From Streptomyces sp. NBC_01471 (GTDB lineage: Bacteria > Actinomycetota > Actinomycetes > Streptomycetales > Streptomycetaceae), in the NCBI RefSeq assembly GCF_041438865.1, contig NZ_CP109450.1, forward strand, positions 186,001 through 250,000: a DNA stretch of 64,000 nucleotides. The letters are read 5' to 3'. Below the pieces are notes generated by a model, which worked only from the letters and a program-made list of their open reading frames with translations, did not search any database and was not told where the DNA came from. Shown piece after piece: positions 34,189-42,635 of the stretch (within the stretch, counting starts at the first letter, position 1; each line of letters opens with the position of its first letter). The position numbers and the translations under genes are program-made.

Positions 34189-35763
34189 ATGCCAGCACAA
34201 GCCGAAGTCTCCCAGGACGTCTACGACGTCGTCATCGTCGGTGGTGGTCACAATGGGCTCGTCGCCGCCGCCTACCTCGCCCGGGCCGGGCGCTCCGTGC
34301 TCGTCCTCGAACGTCTCGACGTCACCGGCGGCGCGGCCGTCTCGACGCGGGCGTTCGCCGGTGTGGACGCGCGCCTGTCCCGCTACTCGTACCTCGTATC
34401 GCTTCTGCCGTCGAAGATCGTCGACGACCTCGGGCTGAACTTCGCCGTGCGGAAGCGTTCGGTCTCCTCCTACACGCCCACGGTTCGCGACGGCAGGCCC
34501 ACCGGACTGTTCGTCGGCGGAGGCAAGGAGCGCACCCGCGCCTCCTTCCGCGCCCTCACCGGATCCGATGCCGACTTCCAGGCGTGGGAGGACTTCTACG
34601 CCACGACCGGGAGCGTCGCCCGCAGTATCTTCCCCACGCTCACCGAGCCGCTGCCCACTCGCGCCACCCTGCGCGCCCGGATCGGCGACGAAGCCGCCTG
34701 GAACATGCTCTTCGAGCAGCCGCTGGGCGTGACGATCGAGGAGCGCTTCCGGGACGACCTGGTGCGGGGTGTGGTTCTGACCGACGCCCTCATCGGCACG
34801 TTCAGCAACGCGCACGACGAGTCACTCGCGCAGAACATCTGCTTCCTGTACCACGTCATCGGCGGGGGCACGGGAGACTGGGACGTCCCGGTCGGAGGCA
34901 TGGGCGCCTTCACCGACGCACTGGCCCGCGCCGCCCGCGCGGCCGGGGCCGAGATCGTCACCGGTCACGAGGCCCTGCGCATCGATCCGGGAGACCCGGA
35001 CTCCGTGGTCGCCTACCGCACCGCGGCCGGCGAGGGCAGCGTCGCGGCCCGCAAGGTCCTGGTGAACGCGTCCCCCGAGGCCCTCGCGGAGCTCATCGGC
35101 GACGAGGCGGCCGGTGAACGGGCCGAGGGCGCCCAGCTCAAGGTCAACATGCTGCTGCGCCGGCTGCCCCGGCTGCGCGACACCTCCATCGACCCGCGCG
35201 AGGCGTTCTCCGGCACGTTCCACATCGCTGAGGGCTACGGGCAGTTGGACGCGGCCTACCGGGAGGCCGCCGCGGGCGCGCTGCCGTCCGCGCCACCCTC
35301 GGAGATCTACTGCCATTCGCTCACCGACCCGACCATCCTGGCCCCGGAACTGGTCGAGCGCGGCTATCAGACACTGACGATGTTCGGGCTCCACGCGCCC
35401 GCGAACCTGTTCGCCGAGGACAACGACGCGACGAGGGAGGCCCTGCTCAAGGGCGCCCTCGCGGAGCTCGACGCGGTGCTGGACGAGCCGATAGCCGACT
35501 GCCTGGCGCTGGACGGTGAGGGCAGGCCATGTGTCGAGGCCAAGAGCCCCCTGGACCTGGAGCGCGAGCTGCGGCTGCCCCGGGGGAACATCTTCCACCG
35601 GTCGCTGGCCTTCCCGTTCGTCGACGAGTCCAGGAGCACCGGCCGCTGGGGCGTCGAGACCGCGCACAAGAACGTGCTGCTCTGCGGCGCAGGCGCCGTG
35701 CGAGGCGGCGGTGTGAGCGGGATCCCCGGGCACAACGCGGCCATGGCCGTGCTGGAGCAGTGA
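34189..35763 (+). CDS. Phytoene-dehydrogenase-like FAD-dependent oxidoreductase
   Basis: Flavoprotein of about 524 residues. The dinucleotide-binding motif VVIVGGGHNGLVAAAYLARAG is near the N-terminus, and the C-terminal FAD block reads LLCGAGAVRGGGVSGIPGHNAAMAV. Overall order is that of the CrtI/PYROXD2-like class, which includes oxidases and desaturases of unknown substrate; carotenoid genes are absent, so carotenoid work is unlikely. The start is uncertain: ATG at 34189 or in-frame GTG at 34159, neither with a strong ribosome-binding site. Two operator-like repeats lie upstream. Together with the amidohydrolase downstream it may process the compound brought in by the ABC importer. Confidence 0.88.
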   Translation: MPAQAEVSQDVYDVVIVGGGHNGLVAAAYLARAGRSVLVLERLDVTGGAAVSTRAFAGVDARLSRYSYLVSLLPSKIVDDLGLNFAVRKRSVSSYTPTVRDGRPTGLFVGGGKERTRASFRALTGSDADFQAWEDFYATTGSVARSIFPTLTEPLPTRATLRARIGDEAAWNMLFEQPLGVTIEERFRDDLVRGVVLTDALIGTFSNAHDESLAQNICFLYHVIGGGTGDWDVPVGGMGAFTDALARAARAAGAEIVTGHEALRIDPGDPDSVVAYRTAAGEGSVAARKVLVNASPEALAELIGDEAAGERAEGAQLKVNMLLRRLPRLRDTSIDPREAFSGTFHIAEGYGQLDAAYREAAAGALPSAPPSEIYCHSLTDPTILAPELVERGYQTLTMFGLHAPANLFAEDNDATREALLKGALAELDAVLDEPIADCLALDGEGRPCVEAKSPLDLERELRLPRGNIFHRSLAFPFVDESRSTGRWGVETAHKNVLLCGAGAVRGGGVSGIPGHNAAMAVLEQ

Positions 35764-35889
35764 GCCGGCCCTGACACTGGGGGTGGCATGCGGGGAGCCG
35801 CCCGCAGCCCGGTCCTTGTCCGGACGGCTTTTCCCCCTCCCCCGTCCCCGTCGTACGCACCGCCTGTGAGCGACAGGACGTGCACTTCG

Positions 35890-35914
35890 CGCAGCCGGGA
35901 GTGTCCCGGCTGCG
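35890..35914 (+). terminator. Hairpin between the flavoprotein and amidohydrolase genes
   Basis: A perfect 11-base-pair stem (35890-35900 with 35904-35914) and 3-base loop, just upstream of the amidohydrolase ribosome-binding site. Either a partial terminator or a stabilising/attenuating leader. Confidence 0.5.
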
Positions 35915-35938
35915 AGCCCGACCCGTCGAGGAGGACTG

Positions 35939-37174
35939 ATGGCCCTCGCGCTGCGATGCGCCCGGCTGATCGATGTCGAAGCAGGTGAAGTGCTGCCTGC
36001 CCGGACCGTCATGGTGGAAGGGGAGCGCATCGCCGCGGTGCAGCCCGCCGCGGCTCCGGTCCCCGAGGGCGTGGAGGTCGTCGACCTGGGAGAGGCCACG
36101 CTCAGTCCCGGCCTGGTCGACCTGCACACCCATCTGATCGGCATCTCCGCCTGCGGTGACCCCGCGCAGGAGATCAAGCAGACCGCCGCACAGCAGGCGT
36201 TCGCTTCGATCAGCCATGCGCGCGACACCCTGCTGGCCGGATTCACCACGGTCCGTGATCTCGGCGCCTACCGGGCATTCGTCGACACGGCCTTGCGGGA
36301 CGCCATCGACAACGGCACCGTCCTCGGCCCCCGCATGGCCGTCGCCGGCGCCTACGTCACCGTCTCCACCGGCGGCGGAATGATCACGGGACTCGCCCAC
36401 GACGTCCAGCTGCCCAGGGAGTTCCGCTTCGGCTCCGTGCGCGGCGTGGACGACACCCGCGAGCGGGTCCGGGAGATCCTGCACGGCGGCGCCGACGTGA
36501 TCAAGCTGATCGGTACCGGCGCTGTCATGGCCGCCGGCACCGCCCCCGGTGCCCCCGAGCTCACGGAGGCGCAGATGCGGGCCGCGGTCGAAGAGGCGTC
36601 CTACTACGGCGCGTACGTCGCCGTCCACGCGCACGGGACCGAGGGCATCAAAATGGCGGTCCGGGCCGGTGTCCGCTCCATCGAGCACGGCTGTTACCTC
36701 GACGACGAGGGCATCGAGCTCATGCTCCAGCACGGCACGTATCTCTCCGCGGACATCTGGTGGAGCGACTGGCTCGCGGAGAACGCGGATGCCGCGGGCT
36801 TCGACGAGGAGACCCAGGCCAAGAACGACCACGCCACCGGCGCACAGCGCGAGGCATTCGCCAAGGCGGTGCGCGCCGGGGTGAGGATCGGCTTCGGTAC
36901 CGACGCCGGAGCTTTCCCGCACGGCATGCAGGCCCGTCAGCTCGCCACCATGTGCGAGTACGGGATGACGCCGATGGGGGCGCTGCGCGCGGCGACGCTC
37001 ACCAGTGCCGAGTGCATGGGCCGGGAGGACCGTATCGGCTCGATCGCGCCGGGCAAGTACGCCGACCTCATCGCCGTCCCCGGTACGTCCGGCGACGTGT
37101 CGGCGTTCACGGACGTCCGCTTCGTCATGAAGGGCGGACAGGTCGTCAAGAACGAGCTGACGGAAGGGCACTGA
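35939..37174 (+). CDS. Metal-dependent amidohydrolase (imidazolonepropionase / Xaa-Pro dipeptidase-like)
   Basis: Hydrolase of 411 residues that would open an amide, lactam or dipeptide bond. Metal and catalytic residues expected for the superfamily are all visible: His63 and His65 (DLHTH), a probable carbamylated Lys189 (DVIKLIGTG), His230/His232 (VHAHG), His250 (IEHGCYL) and Asp322 (FGTDAGAF). GAGGAGG precedes the ATG by 5 bases. It follows the flavoprotein by 175 bases with a hairpin between, and ends in a convergent terminator with the EamA gene. The subgroup covers prolidases and deacetylase-like enzymes; the substrate may be the imported compound. Confidence 0.93.
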   Translation: MALALRCARLIDVEAGEVLPARTVMVEGERIAAVQPAAAPVPEGVEVVDLGEATLSPGLVDLHTHLIGISACGDPAQEIKQTAAQQAFASISHARDTLLAGFTTVRDLGAYRAFVDTALRDAIDNGTVLGPRMAVAGAYVTVSTGGGMITGLAHDVQLPREFRFGSVRGVDDTRERVREILHGGADVIKLIGTGAVMAAGTAPGAPELTEAQMRAAVEEASYYGAYVAVHAHGTEGIKMAVRAGVRSIEHGCYLDDEGIELMLQHGTYLSADIWWSDWLAENADAAGFDEETQAKNDHATGAQREAFAKAVRAGVRIGFGTDAGAFPHGMQARQLATMCEYGMTPMGALRAATLTSAECMGREDRIGSIAPGKYADLIAVPGTSGDVSAFTDVRFVMKGGQVVKNELTEGH

Positions 37175-37182
37175 GCTCAGCC

Positions 37183-37224
37183 GGGCCGGGTCCGCCGCGG
37201 ATTGCTCCGTGGCGGACCCGGCCC
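37183..37224. terminator. Bidirectional terminator between convergent genes
   Basis: A perfect 14-base-pair stem (37183-37196 with 37211-37224) lies in the 70 bases between the stops of the amidohydrolase (plus) and the EamA exporter (minus). Confidence 0.8.
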
Positions 37225-37244
37225 GCGTCGGTGCGGACGGACTC

Positions 37245-38228
37245 CTACGGTTGGCGCGGTCCCGGCGCATCCTGGGGCCCCTCGTGGCGGAGGGCCGTGC
37301 GAGGCTCGGGGAGCGCGAGAGGATCTGCGAACGGTGGCGGGGCCGGGCGGTCGGCGGAGACCACGAGGTACATCGCCACCAGGATCAGCATGCCGCCGGT
37401 GATCGTCCGGCCCGCCAGGGAGGCCCCGGTAAGCAGGCTGAAGACGGCCACGAACAGCGGTTCGCAGGCCAGGACGACCGCCGCGCCGGCGGCGCTGACA
37501 CGGGACTGCGCCCAGGTCTGCACCCCGTACATGCCGAGCGTCGCCAGCAGTGTGGAATAGGAGAGCCATCCCCAGCCCGCCGCGGTGTCCGGCAGGTCGA
37601 TCCCCGCGGGCACCGCCCAGCAGGCGGCGATCACCCCGGTACCGAGGATCTGCAGAGTGGCCAGGCCGTAGACCTTGTCGGGCGTGGAGTACTCCGACAG
37701 CAGCGCGACCTGGACCGAGTACGACAGTGCGGCGGCCAGGGTCAGCCAGCTGCCGAGGCTCAGCGCGACCCCGTTGAAGGAGATCACGGCCAGGCCCGCG
37801 GTCGCGGCGACCACACCGGCCCACACTCCCTTCGTCACCTTCGTCCTGAACAGGATCCGCGACACCAGCGGCGTCAGGACCACGAAGAGCGAGACGAGGA
37901 ATCCGGACTGGGACGCCGGAATGAAGTGCTGACCCTCGACCTGGAGGAGGGTGCCGGAGGCCAGGAAGAGGGCGAGACCCAGTCCGGCCAGTGTGTGGCG
38001 GCGGCCGAGCGAACCGAGCGCGCGGGGGCGTACGGCGACCATGATCAGGCCTGCGAGCAGGAAGCGGACGGCGACCAGGCTCGGCGTCTTCATCTCGGGC
38101 AGCAGCCATGCCGTTGCCAGATAGCTCCAGCCCCAGACGGCGGTGGCGCAGGTCAGGGCGACGATGGCGATGCGCCGCCCTGAGCCTGCACGGCCGCTGC
38201 GTACGTCTGTCTGCTGAGTGGTGGTCAC
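37245..38228 (-). CDS. EamA / DMT-superfamily transporter
   Basis: Membrane protein of 327 residues built of two EamA repeats, ten helices in all: ALTCATAVWGWSYLATAWLL opens the first, and SLGSWLTLAAALSYSVQVALL the second. Members usually export amino acids, metabolites or drugs. The GTG at 38228 follows AGGGGG. A perfect palindrome at 38293-38316 lies 65 bases upstream of the start, likely its operator. It could export a product or excess amino acid made by the oxidases nearby. Confidence 0.9.
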   Translation of the reverse strand: MTTTQQTDVRSGRAGSGRRIAIVALTCATAVWGWSYLATAWLLPEMKTPSLVAVRFLLAGLIMVAVRPRALGSLGRRHTLAGLGLALFLASGTLLQVEGQHFIPASQSGFLVSLFVVLTPLVSRILFRTKVTKGVWAGVVAATAGLAVISFNGVALSLGSWLTLAAALSYSVQVALLSEYSTPDKVYGLATLQILGTGVIAACWAVPAGIDLPDTAAGWGWLSYSTLLATLGMYGVQTWAQSRVSAAGAAVVLACEPLFVAVFSLLTGASLAGRTITGGMLILVAMYLVVSADRPAPPPFADPLALPEPRTALRHEGPQDAPGPRQP

Positions 38229-38292
38229 GGTGTCCCCCCTCTGCCCGGGTACGACGGCGCTCTGGGCGCCGACGGGCCCACCGTAGCCTAGA

Positions 38293-38316
38293 TATTGACT
38301 GATTCATCAGTCAATA
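38293..38316. promoter_or_regulatory. Perfect palindromic operator upstream of the EamA gene
   Basis: TATTGACTGAT, TC, ATCAGTCAATA: an exact 11-base inverted repeat. Its core recurs upstream of the ABC operon (27916-27933) and, degenerate, before the flavoprotein gene (33963-33980). The regulator is unknown; the core differs from the dyads assigned to the local TetR. Confidence 0.8.
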
Positions 38317-38392
38317 AGTGGCCGATGGCCGAGCCGTCCGACATCTCAGGACAGGTCTTCCCAGGAAGTCCGGGTCCGGTCCGCTCAGCGCC

Positions 38393-39031
38393 TCAGGAGG
38401 CGGCGGACTGACGCGACTTGGCAGCGCGCGCCGCCAGGTCCGCAGGGGCGATGCCGAGCTGCCCGGCGACGTGCTCGCGGACCCACCGCGCGGCCTCCGC
38501 CTTGTCCAGGACGCCGCGACGGGCGACGAGCTGCACCGCGAGCCCGTCCAGGAAGAGGGTGATCCGCCAGGCCGTGTGCCGCGCGTCGGTGCACCGGAAC
38601 TCACCGCTGTCCATGCCCTCCTGGACCAGACGGCTGATGGAGGACTTCCATTCGTCGTCCATCGTGCGCATCACGTCGTGGAGCCCCGTGTCCCGCATGC
38701 CGGCCGACCAGCCGTCGATCCACAGCCGCCATCCGGCTACCTGTCCCGTCGGCGCGTACAGCCGCAGCAGCGCCTTCATGCGCGTCACGGCGGGCGCGGA
38801 GCGGGCGACAGCGGCGCGCAGGGCCGTCATCTCCCGCTGTGCCGCATGGGAGAAGGCTTCCTCGACCAGCGCTTCCTTCGTCGCGAAGTGATAGTGGAGC
38901 AGGCCGCTGCTCACACCGAGCGCAGCCGCGACATCCGCGACGCGCGTCGCCGCGATGCCGCGCTGCTTGATCTGCTCCACCGTCGCGTCGAGGATTTCCT
39001 CTCGCCGCAGGACAACTTGTTTGCGCACCAC
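38393..39031 (-). CDS. TetR-family regulator of the catabolic island
   Basis: Regulator of 212 residues with helix-turn-helix at about 9-55 (RREEILDATVEQIKQRGIAATRVADVAAALGVSSGLLHYHFATKEAL) and a C-terminal TetR ligand domain of the BetI-like kind. The first of two adjacent GTG codons is used here; either could be right. An inverted repeat just upstream (39049-39072) is probably its own operator and resembles one before the flavoprotein gene. BetI-type proteins sense quaternary amines, which would suit the neighbouring N-methyl oxidases, but that is inference. Confidence 0.92.
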   Translation of the reverse strand: MVRKQVVLRREEILDATVEQIKQRGIAATRVADVAAALGVSSGLLHYHFATKEALVEEAFSHAAQREMTALRAAVARSAPAVTRMKALLRLYAPTGQVAGWRLWIDGWSAGMRDTGLHDVMRTMDDEWKSSISRLVQEGMDSGEFRCTDARHTAWRITLFLDGLAVQLVARRGVLDKAEAARWVREHVAGQLGIAPADLAARAAKSRQSAAS

Positions 39032-39048
39032 GGGGACACCATACCGGT

Positions 39049-39072
39049 CTTCCTGACTGGCGTGTCAGGAAG
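39049..39072. promoter_or_regulatory. Operator-like inverted repeat before the TetR gene
   Basis: CTTCCTGAC (39049-39057) and GTCAGGAAG (39064-39072), a 9-base dyad 18 bases upstream of the TetR start, in the gap after the oxidase stop. Core similarity to 34098-34117 is 17 of 20. Confidence 0.75.
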
Positions 39073-39104
39073 GGGATACCCGCCCGCCGGGAGCGGTCGG
39101 CCAC

Positions 39105-40232
39105 TCAGCGCGCGCCGGGCACGCGCGGTACGTGGGCGGCGAGCCGGAAGCGCTCGGGAACCGCCCCGTCCCCGGTCACCAGACCGGTGGTGAGTTCGCC
39201 GATGAGCGGGGCGAATTTCGCCCCGTGCCCGGAGCAGGGTGAGCAGACGACGAACGGCCCGGCCCGGTCCAGCAGGAAGTCCTCGCTCGGCGTGAAGGTG
39301 AACAGGCAGCTGGTCTCGGTCCGGGGGGTGGCTCGCAGCCCCGGCAGCCATCGTTCGACGTAGTCGACGACCCGCGCCCGGGACTCCGGGGTGATCACGC
39401 CGTCCCGGTTGGCGGCTGTCGTCTTCCGGCCGCTGTAGTGCTCGCCGATCTTGCGGTCGTCGGCCGGGCCGCCGTCCCGTCCGCCCGCCAGGTGGTAGAT
39501 CCCCGCACCCTGTTCATGAAGCACGCTGGGCCAGGCCGGCGAGGCCGGATCCCACCGCGGGAAGTGAAAAGTGTCCTGCTGGGTGACGGTCAGCGGTGGC
39601 AGCTCGACGTGCCCCGCGAGCAGCTCCGCGGTCCACCCTCCGGCGGCGACGACCACATGACGGGCGAGGACCGTGTCACCGTCGGCCAGGTGGGCCAGGG
39701 CCCCACCCTCCGTCCTCTCCAGCGATGTCACGGCGGTGCCGTGGCGGACGACCGCGCCCCGCCGTACGGAGCCGTCCATGAACGCGGCCACCGCCGAGGC
39801 GGCATCGATGGTGCCGCCCTGTGCGTGGTGGACGACCGGACCCTGGAAGCGCATGCCCGGCCAGCGGCGTTCCGCCTCGTCCGCGCCGAGTATCTCGTGC
39901 TTCACGCCCGCGGCGGCGAGCCGGGCGGCGACCGACGCGGCGTACGGGCGCGTCCCGAAGTCCACGCTGCCGAGCATCCGCAGCAGTGACGTGCCGGAGT
40001 CCAGCTCCAGTTCCCGCCAGAGCTCGAACGACCGCCCGGTCAACTCCGTGTACAGCGCGTCCTCGTAGCCGCGCCGTACGATGCGGGAGCTGCCGTGCGA
40101 GCTGCCCAGGGCGTGCCCGGGGCCGAACTGCTCCAGCAGGACCACCGACAGCCCGCGGCGTGAGGCGGCCCAGGCCGTGGCGGCGCCCATCAGGCCACCG
40201 CCGATCACGAGGAGTTCAGCGCGGGTCGCCAT
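39105..40232 (-). CDS. Monomeric sarcosine oxidase / N-methyltryptophan oxidase-like flavoenzyme (second copy)
   Basis: FAD-dependent amine oxidase of 375 residues. The Rossmann motif LLVIGGGLMGAATAWAASRRG opens the protein; GSSHGSSRIVRRGY follows. Cys309 in SCLFTFTPSEDF sits where monomeric sarcosine oxidases carry the covalent FAD link, and GHGAKFAPLIG closes the family pattern. The ATG at 40232 follows GGAGGGAG. It would oxidise an N-methyl or secondary amine, releasing formaldehyde or an aldehyde and hydrogen peroxide. A small ORF overlaps its start, and a related oxidase lies upstream on the same strand, so the three are probably co-transcribed. Confidence 0.94.
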   Translation of the reverse strand: MATRAELLVIGGGLMGAATAWAASRRGLSVVLLEQFGPGHALGSSHGSSRIVRRGYEDALYTELTGRSFELWRELELDSGTSLLRMLGSVDFGTRPYAASVAARLAAAGVKHEILGADEAERRWPGMRFQGPVVHHAQGGTIDAASAVAAFMDGSVRRGAVVRHGTAVTSLERTEGGALAHLADGDTVLARHVVVAAGGWTAELLAGHVELPPLTVTQQDTFHFPRWDPASPAWPSVLHEQGAGIYHLAGGRDGGPADDRKIGEHYSGRKTTAANRDGVITPESRARVVDYVERWLPGLRATPRTETSCLFTFTPSEDFLLDRAGPFVVCSPCSGHGAKFAPLIGELTTGLVTGDGAVPERFRLAAHVPRVPGAR

Positions 40233-40440
40233 GGCCGGCTCCCTCCGTGTGCGCCGCGGCGGGCTCGCCCGGCCGGCCGAAGCAGGCCCCGATCCCACCC
40301 GTGCTGCGATCGGCCACGCCCGGGGCGGCCTCCCGCGGGGTGGCGCCGTACTTCTCGGCGTCGGTGAGCATGTCGGCGGTCAGCCGTCCCATGGCGTCAC
40401 GGGAGGTGGAGGCGGAGTCACTCGGGGGGCTCGCTGTCAT
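40216..40440 (-). CDS. Small protein between the two amine oxidases
   Basis: A 74-residue product starting MTASPPSDSAS, with a soluble middle (GRLTADMLTDAEKYGATPRE) and one Cys (GACFGRPGE). GGAAG lies before the ATG. Its end overlaps the start of the downstream oxidase by 17 bases, a layout typical of translational coupling. I recognise no family. It could be an accessory subunit of the oxidases or a coupling leader; a spurious reading frame remains possible. Confidence 0.4.
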   Translation of the reverse strand: MTASPPSDSASTSRDAMGRLTADMLTDAEKYGATPREAAPGVADRSTGGIGACFGRPGEPAAAHTEGAGHGDPR

Positions 40441-40561
40441 GGCTTCCGTCCAGTTCGGGCACACGTCGCAGACGGTGTGCTTTCAGGGGCTGCGCGGCCG
40501 GTGTCGTCTTCCTGCGACCGGTACGGGAGCCGCGCGCAGGATCCGGCCGGCCGGAAAGGGT

Positions 40562-41743
40562 TCAGGTCATCCAGTTGACCGGGTGTTCCCGGTCGGTCAG
40601 CGCGGGACGGTCGAGCCGGAACGTGGTGTAGGGCTCGGTCTTCACGAGCGACGCGTCCCGCACCAGCGCGGACAGCAACCGGCCGAGGGTCGGCGCGAAC
40701 TTGAAGGCGTGCGCCGCACCGAGGCCGACCAGTACCCGTTCCGCACCCGGCACCAGCCCGAGGACGAAGTCGCGGTCGGGTGTCAGGGTGTACAGACAGC
40801 GCTTGGACCGGATCGCCCGACCGCTCCGGGGAAACCGTCGGCCCATGAAACGGGACAGCCGGTCGAGCATCTCGGGGTCAGTAGCCCCCGAGCGCCGGTC
40901 CGGACGGACCTCGGGGCCCCCGCAGTCCTGTCCGGCCTTGACGGTGGCCTCGCCGTAGGCCGGAAAGCCGTAGAAGCAGGGGTCATCAAGCCAGATCCAG
41001 ACGGGGAAGACCTCCGGTGCGAAGCGGGAGGGGTCCGCCGGCTCGAAGTAGGTGACCTGCTCCTCGAGCGTCGTGAGAGGGATGTCCCAACCCAGCGGCC
41101 GCAGCAGGCTGTTGGCCCATGCATCCGTGCACAGGACGACCTTTCCGGCGGAGTAGCGCGCCTGCTCCGTGACGACCTCCACTCCATGCGCGCGGTGCCG
41201 GATGCCGGTGACCGGGGCGTTGTCGCGCAGCTGGGCACCGGCCGCCACGGCCAGCTGCTGCATGGCCGCCGTGGAGCGCGCGGCCGGGACGATGGAGGTG
41301 CGTTCCTGGTACATCGCCGTCGTACCGTCGGGAACAGAGATCTGGGGCCAGCGGCTGCGCACCTCGTCCGCGTCCAGGAGCTCGTAGGGGATCCCCTCGG
41401 CTGAGAGGCTGCGCCAGTAGTCGTCGAGCGGGATCCGCGAGTTCTCGGGGCAGAGGTCGACTCCGCCGGTCCGCGTGACCAACTGCCGGCCGGATGCCTC
41501 TTCCAGGCGGGCCCAGTCCTCGTACGCGTCCCTGGTCAGCCGTACGTAGTCGGGGCGGTGGTAACTGTGCCGCAGGATGCGGGAGGTGTCGTGGGACGCC
41601 CCGCGGTCATGGCCGAACTCGAACTGCTCCAGTCCGAGCACTCGGTGCCCGGCAGCGGCGAGCTGCCAGGCGGTGGCGGAGCCGAGTCCTCCCAGACCGA
41701 CGACGATGACGTCGAACGATTCGGTCCCTGTGCTCACATTCAT
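40562..41743 (-). CDS. Monomeric sarcosine oxidase-like flavoenzyme (first copy)
   Basis: FAD amine oxidase of 393 residues. It begins with the dinucleotide fold VIVVGLGGLGSATAWQLAAAG, then GHDRGASHDTSRILRHSY. The covalent-flavin motif KRCLYTLTPD places Cys316 where monomeric sarcosine oxidase has its FAD-linked Cys. The ATG at 41743 follows GAGAGG; the long upstream extension of the frame is not credible. Substrates of the family are sarcosine, N-methyl amino acids, N-methyltryptophan or pipecolate. With formaldehyde dehydrogenase divergently encoded next door, N-demethylation is the likely job. Confidence 0.95.
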   Translation of the reverse strand: MNVSTGTESFDVIVVGLGGLGSATAWQLAAAGHRVLGLEQFEFGHDRGASHDTSRILRHSYHRPDYVRLTRDAYEDWARLEEASGRQLVTRTGGVDLCPENSRIPLDDYWRSLSAEGIPYELLDADEVRSRWPQISVPDGTTAMYQERTSIVPAARSTAAMQQLAVAAGAQLRDNAPVTGIRHRAHGVEVVTEQARYSAGKVVLCTDAWANSLLRPLGWDIPLTTLEEQVTYFEPADPSRFAPEVFPVWIWLDDPCFYGFPAYGEATVKAGQDCGGPEVRPDRRSGATDPEMLDRLSRFMGRRFPRSGRAIRSKRCLYTLTPDRDFVLGLVPGAERVLVGLGAAHAFKFAPTLGRLLSALVRDASLVKTEPYTTFRLDRPALTDREHPVNWMT

Positions 41744-42635
41744 GGATGGGCCTCTCGCGACGGAACTCGCGTCGCGCATCCCCTGCGTGCGGCCGGGGAG
41801 GCAGCGGCGACGGAAGAGCTCGGGGACCACTCTCAGGTGGTCGGATCGACACCCGGCGGGCCGGCGGAACGGCCGGCGAGGGGGGGGCAATACTGAATGA
41901 CGATGCAGTAGTGGATTCCTACCTGTCAAGAGCCGGAGCCGGCGCTTCCAGTGCGGGTGCCGGATTGTCGCGGGCACGGACATGCTCGTACGGGCACCGT
42001 CCGTACGGGGCGACCTGCCCGGTCTCGGCGTCCGTGACGTCCGGCCGGCCGGCCGCGCTCCAGCGCGGCCGGCGCAGCGGCCCATCCCGCGATCCGCAGC
42101 GTCCAGCCCCTGCCCCCCTGGTCGTTACCTACCGGTCAAGGGCGATGGTCACACCTTCGACCCGGTCCGCAGGGGCGCGGAGAATCTCCTAACGCCGCGG
42201 GCCGACGCCCCTGCGGCTTCGGCTCACGCCCGAGAGCAGGCGGGCCGACCGTCCGGCTGCCTCGTTCCGGCGTAGACCCAACGCGCCTGCACCGATTCCA
42301 CTGACTGACGTGCCAGTCAGTAAAGTCGCTCCGGAAGCATTGACAAAGCCCCGCCGGCCGCCGCAGGCTACCGGCGACGGCGACTCCACGGCTGTCAGTA
42401 AACGAGCCGGCCACAAACGGTCTCCACAGCCAGGCCGCACCTACCGCCGGGTACGGCGTCGAATCCGCACCCAGCCGGGCGCCGGCCGACCCACGGCCCC
42501 ACGCCTGCCCTCGATCCCGCCCCACCCTTCCGGCGTACGCCGCGGGGTCCGTCCGGTACGGGTGTGAGGACGGGCCCACTCGCCGCGCGCTCCCGGCACG
42601 AGGACTCGAACCGACCAACGAGAAAGGCCGCGCAC
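41744..42635. other. Long divergent intergenic region between amine oxidase and formaldehyde dehydrogenase
   Basis: About 890 bases, no supported gene. It holds a GC-rich 12-base-pair hairpin (42048-42059 with 42062-42073) and the dyad at 42300-42321. The size suggests a lost gene or a large control region. Confidence 0.55.
42300..42321. promoter_or_regulatory. Operator-like dyad upstream of the formaldehyde dehydrogenase gene
   Basis: ACTGACTG and CAGTCAGT separated by six bases. The half-site resembles the (A/G)TCAGT part of the dyads before the ABC, flavoprotein and EamA genes but with other spacing. It lies about 315 bases before the start codon. Confidence 0.5.

Noticed and set aside
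34189..35763. Phytoene-dehydrogenase-like gene plus polyprenyl synthase (20403) as a carotenoid cluster
   Set aside because: They are 13 kb apart, no phytoene synthase or cyclase is present, and the flavoprotein sits among amine-catabolism genes.
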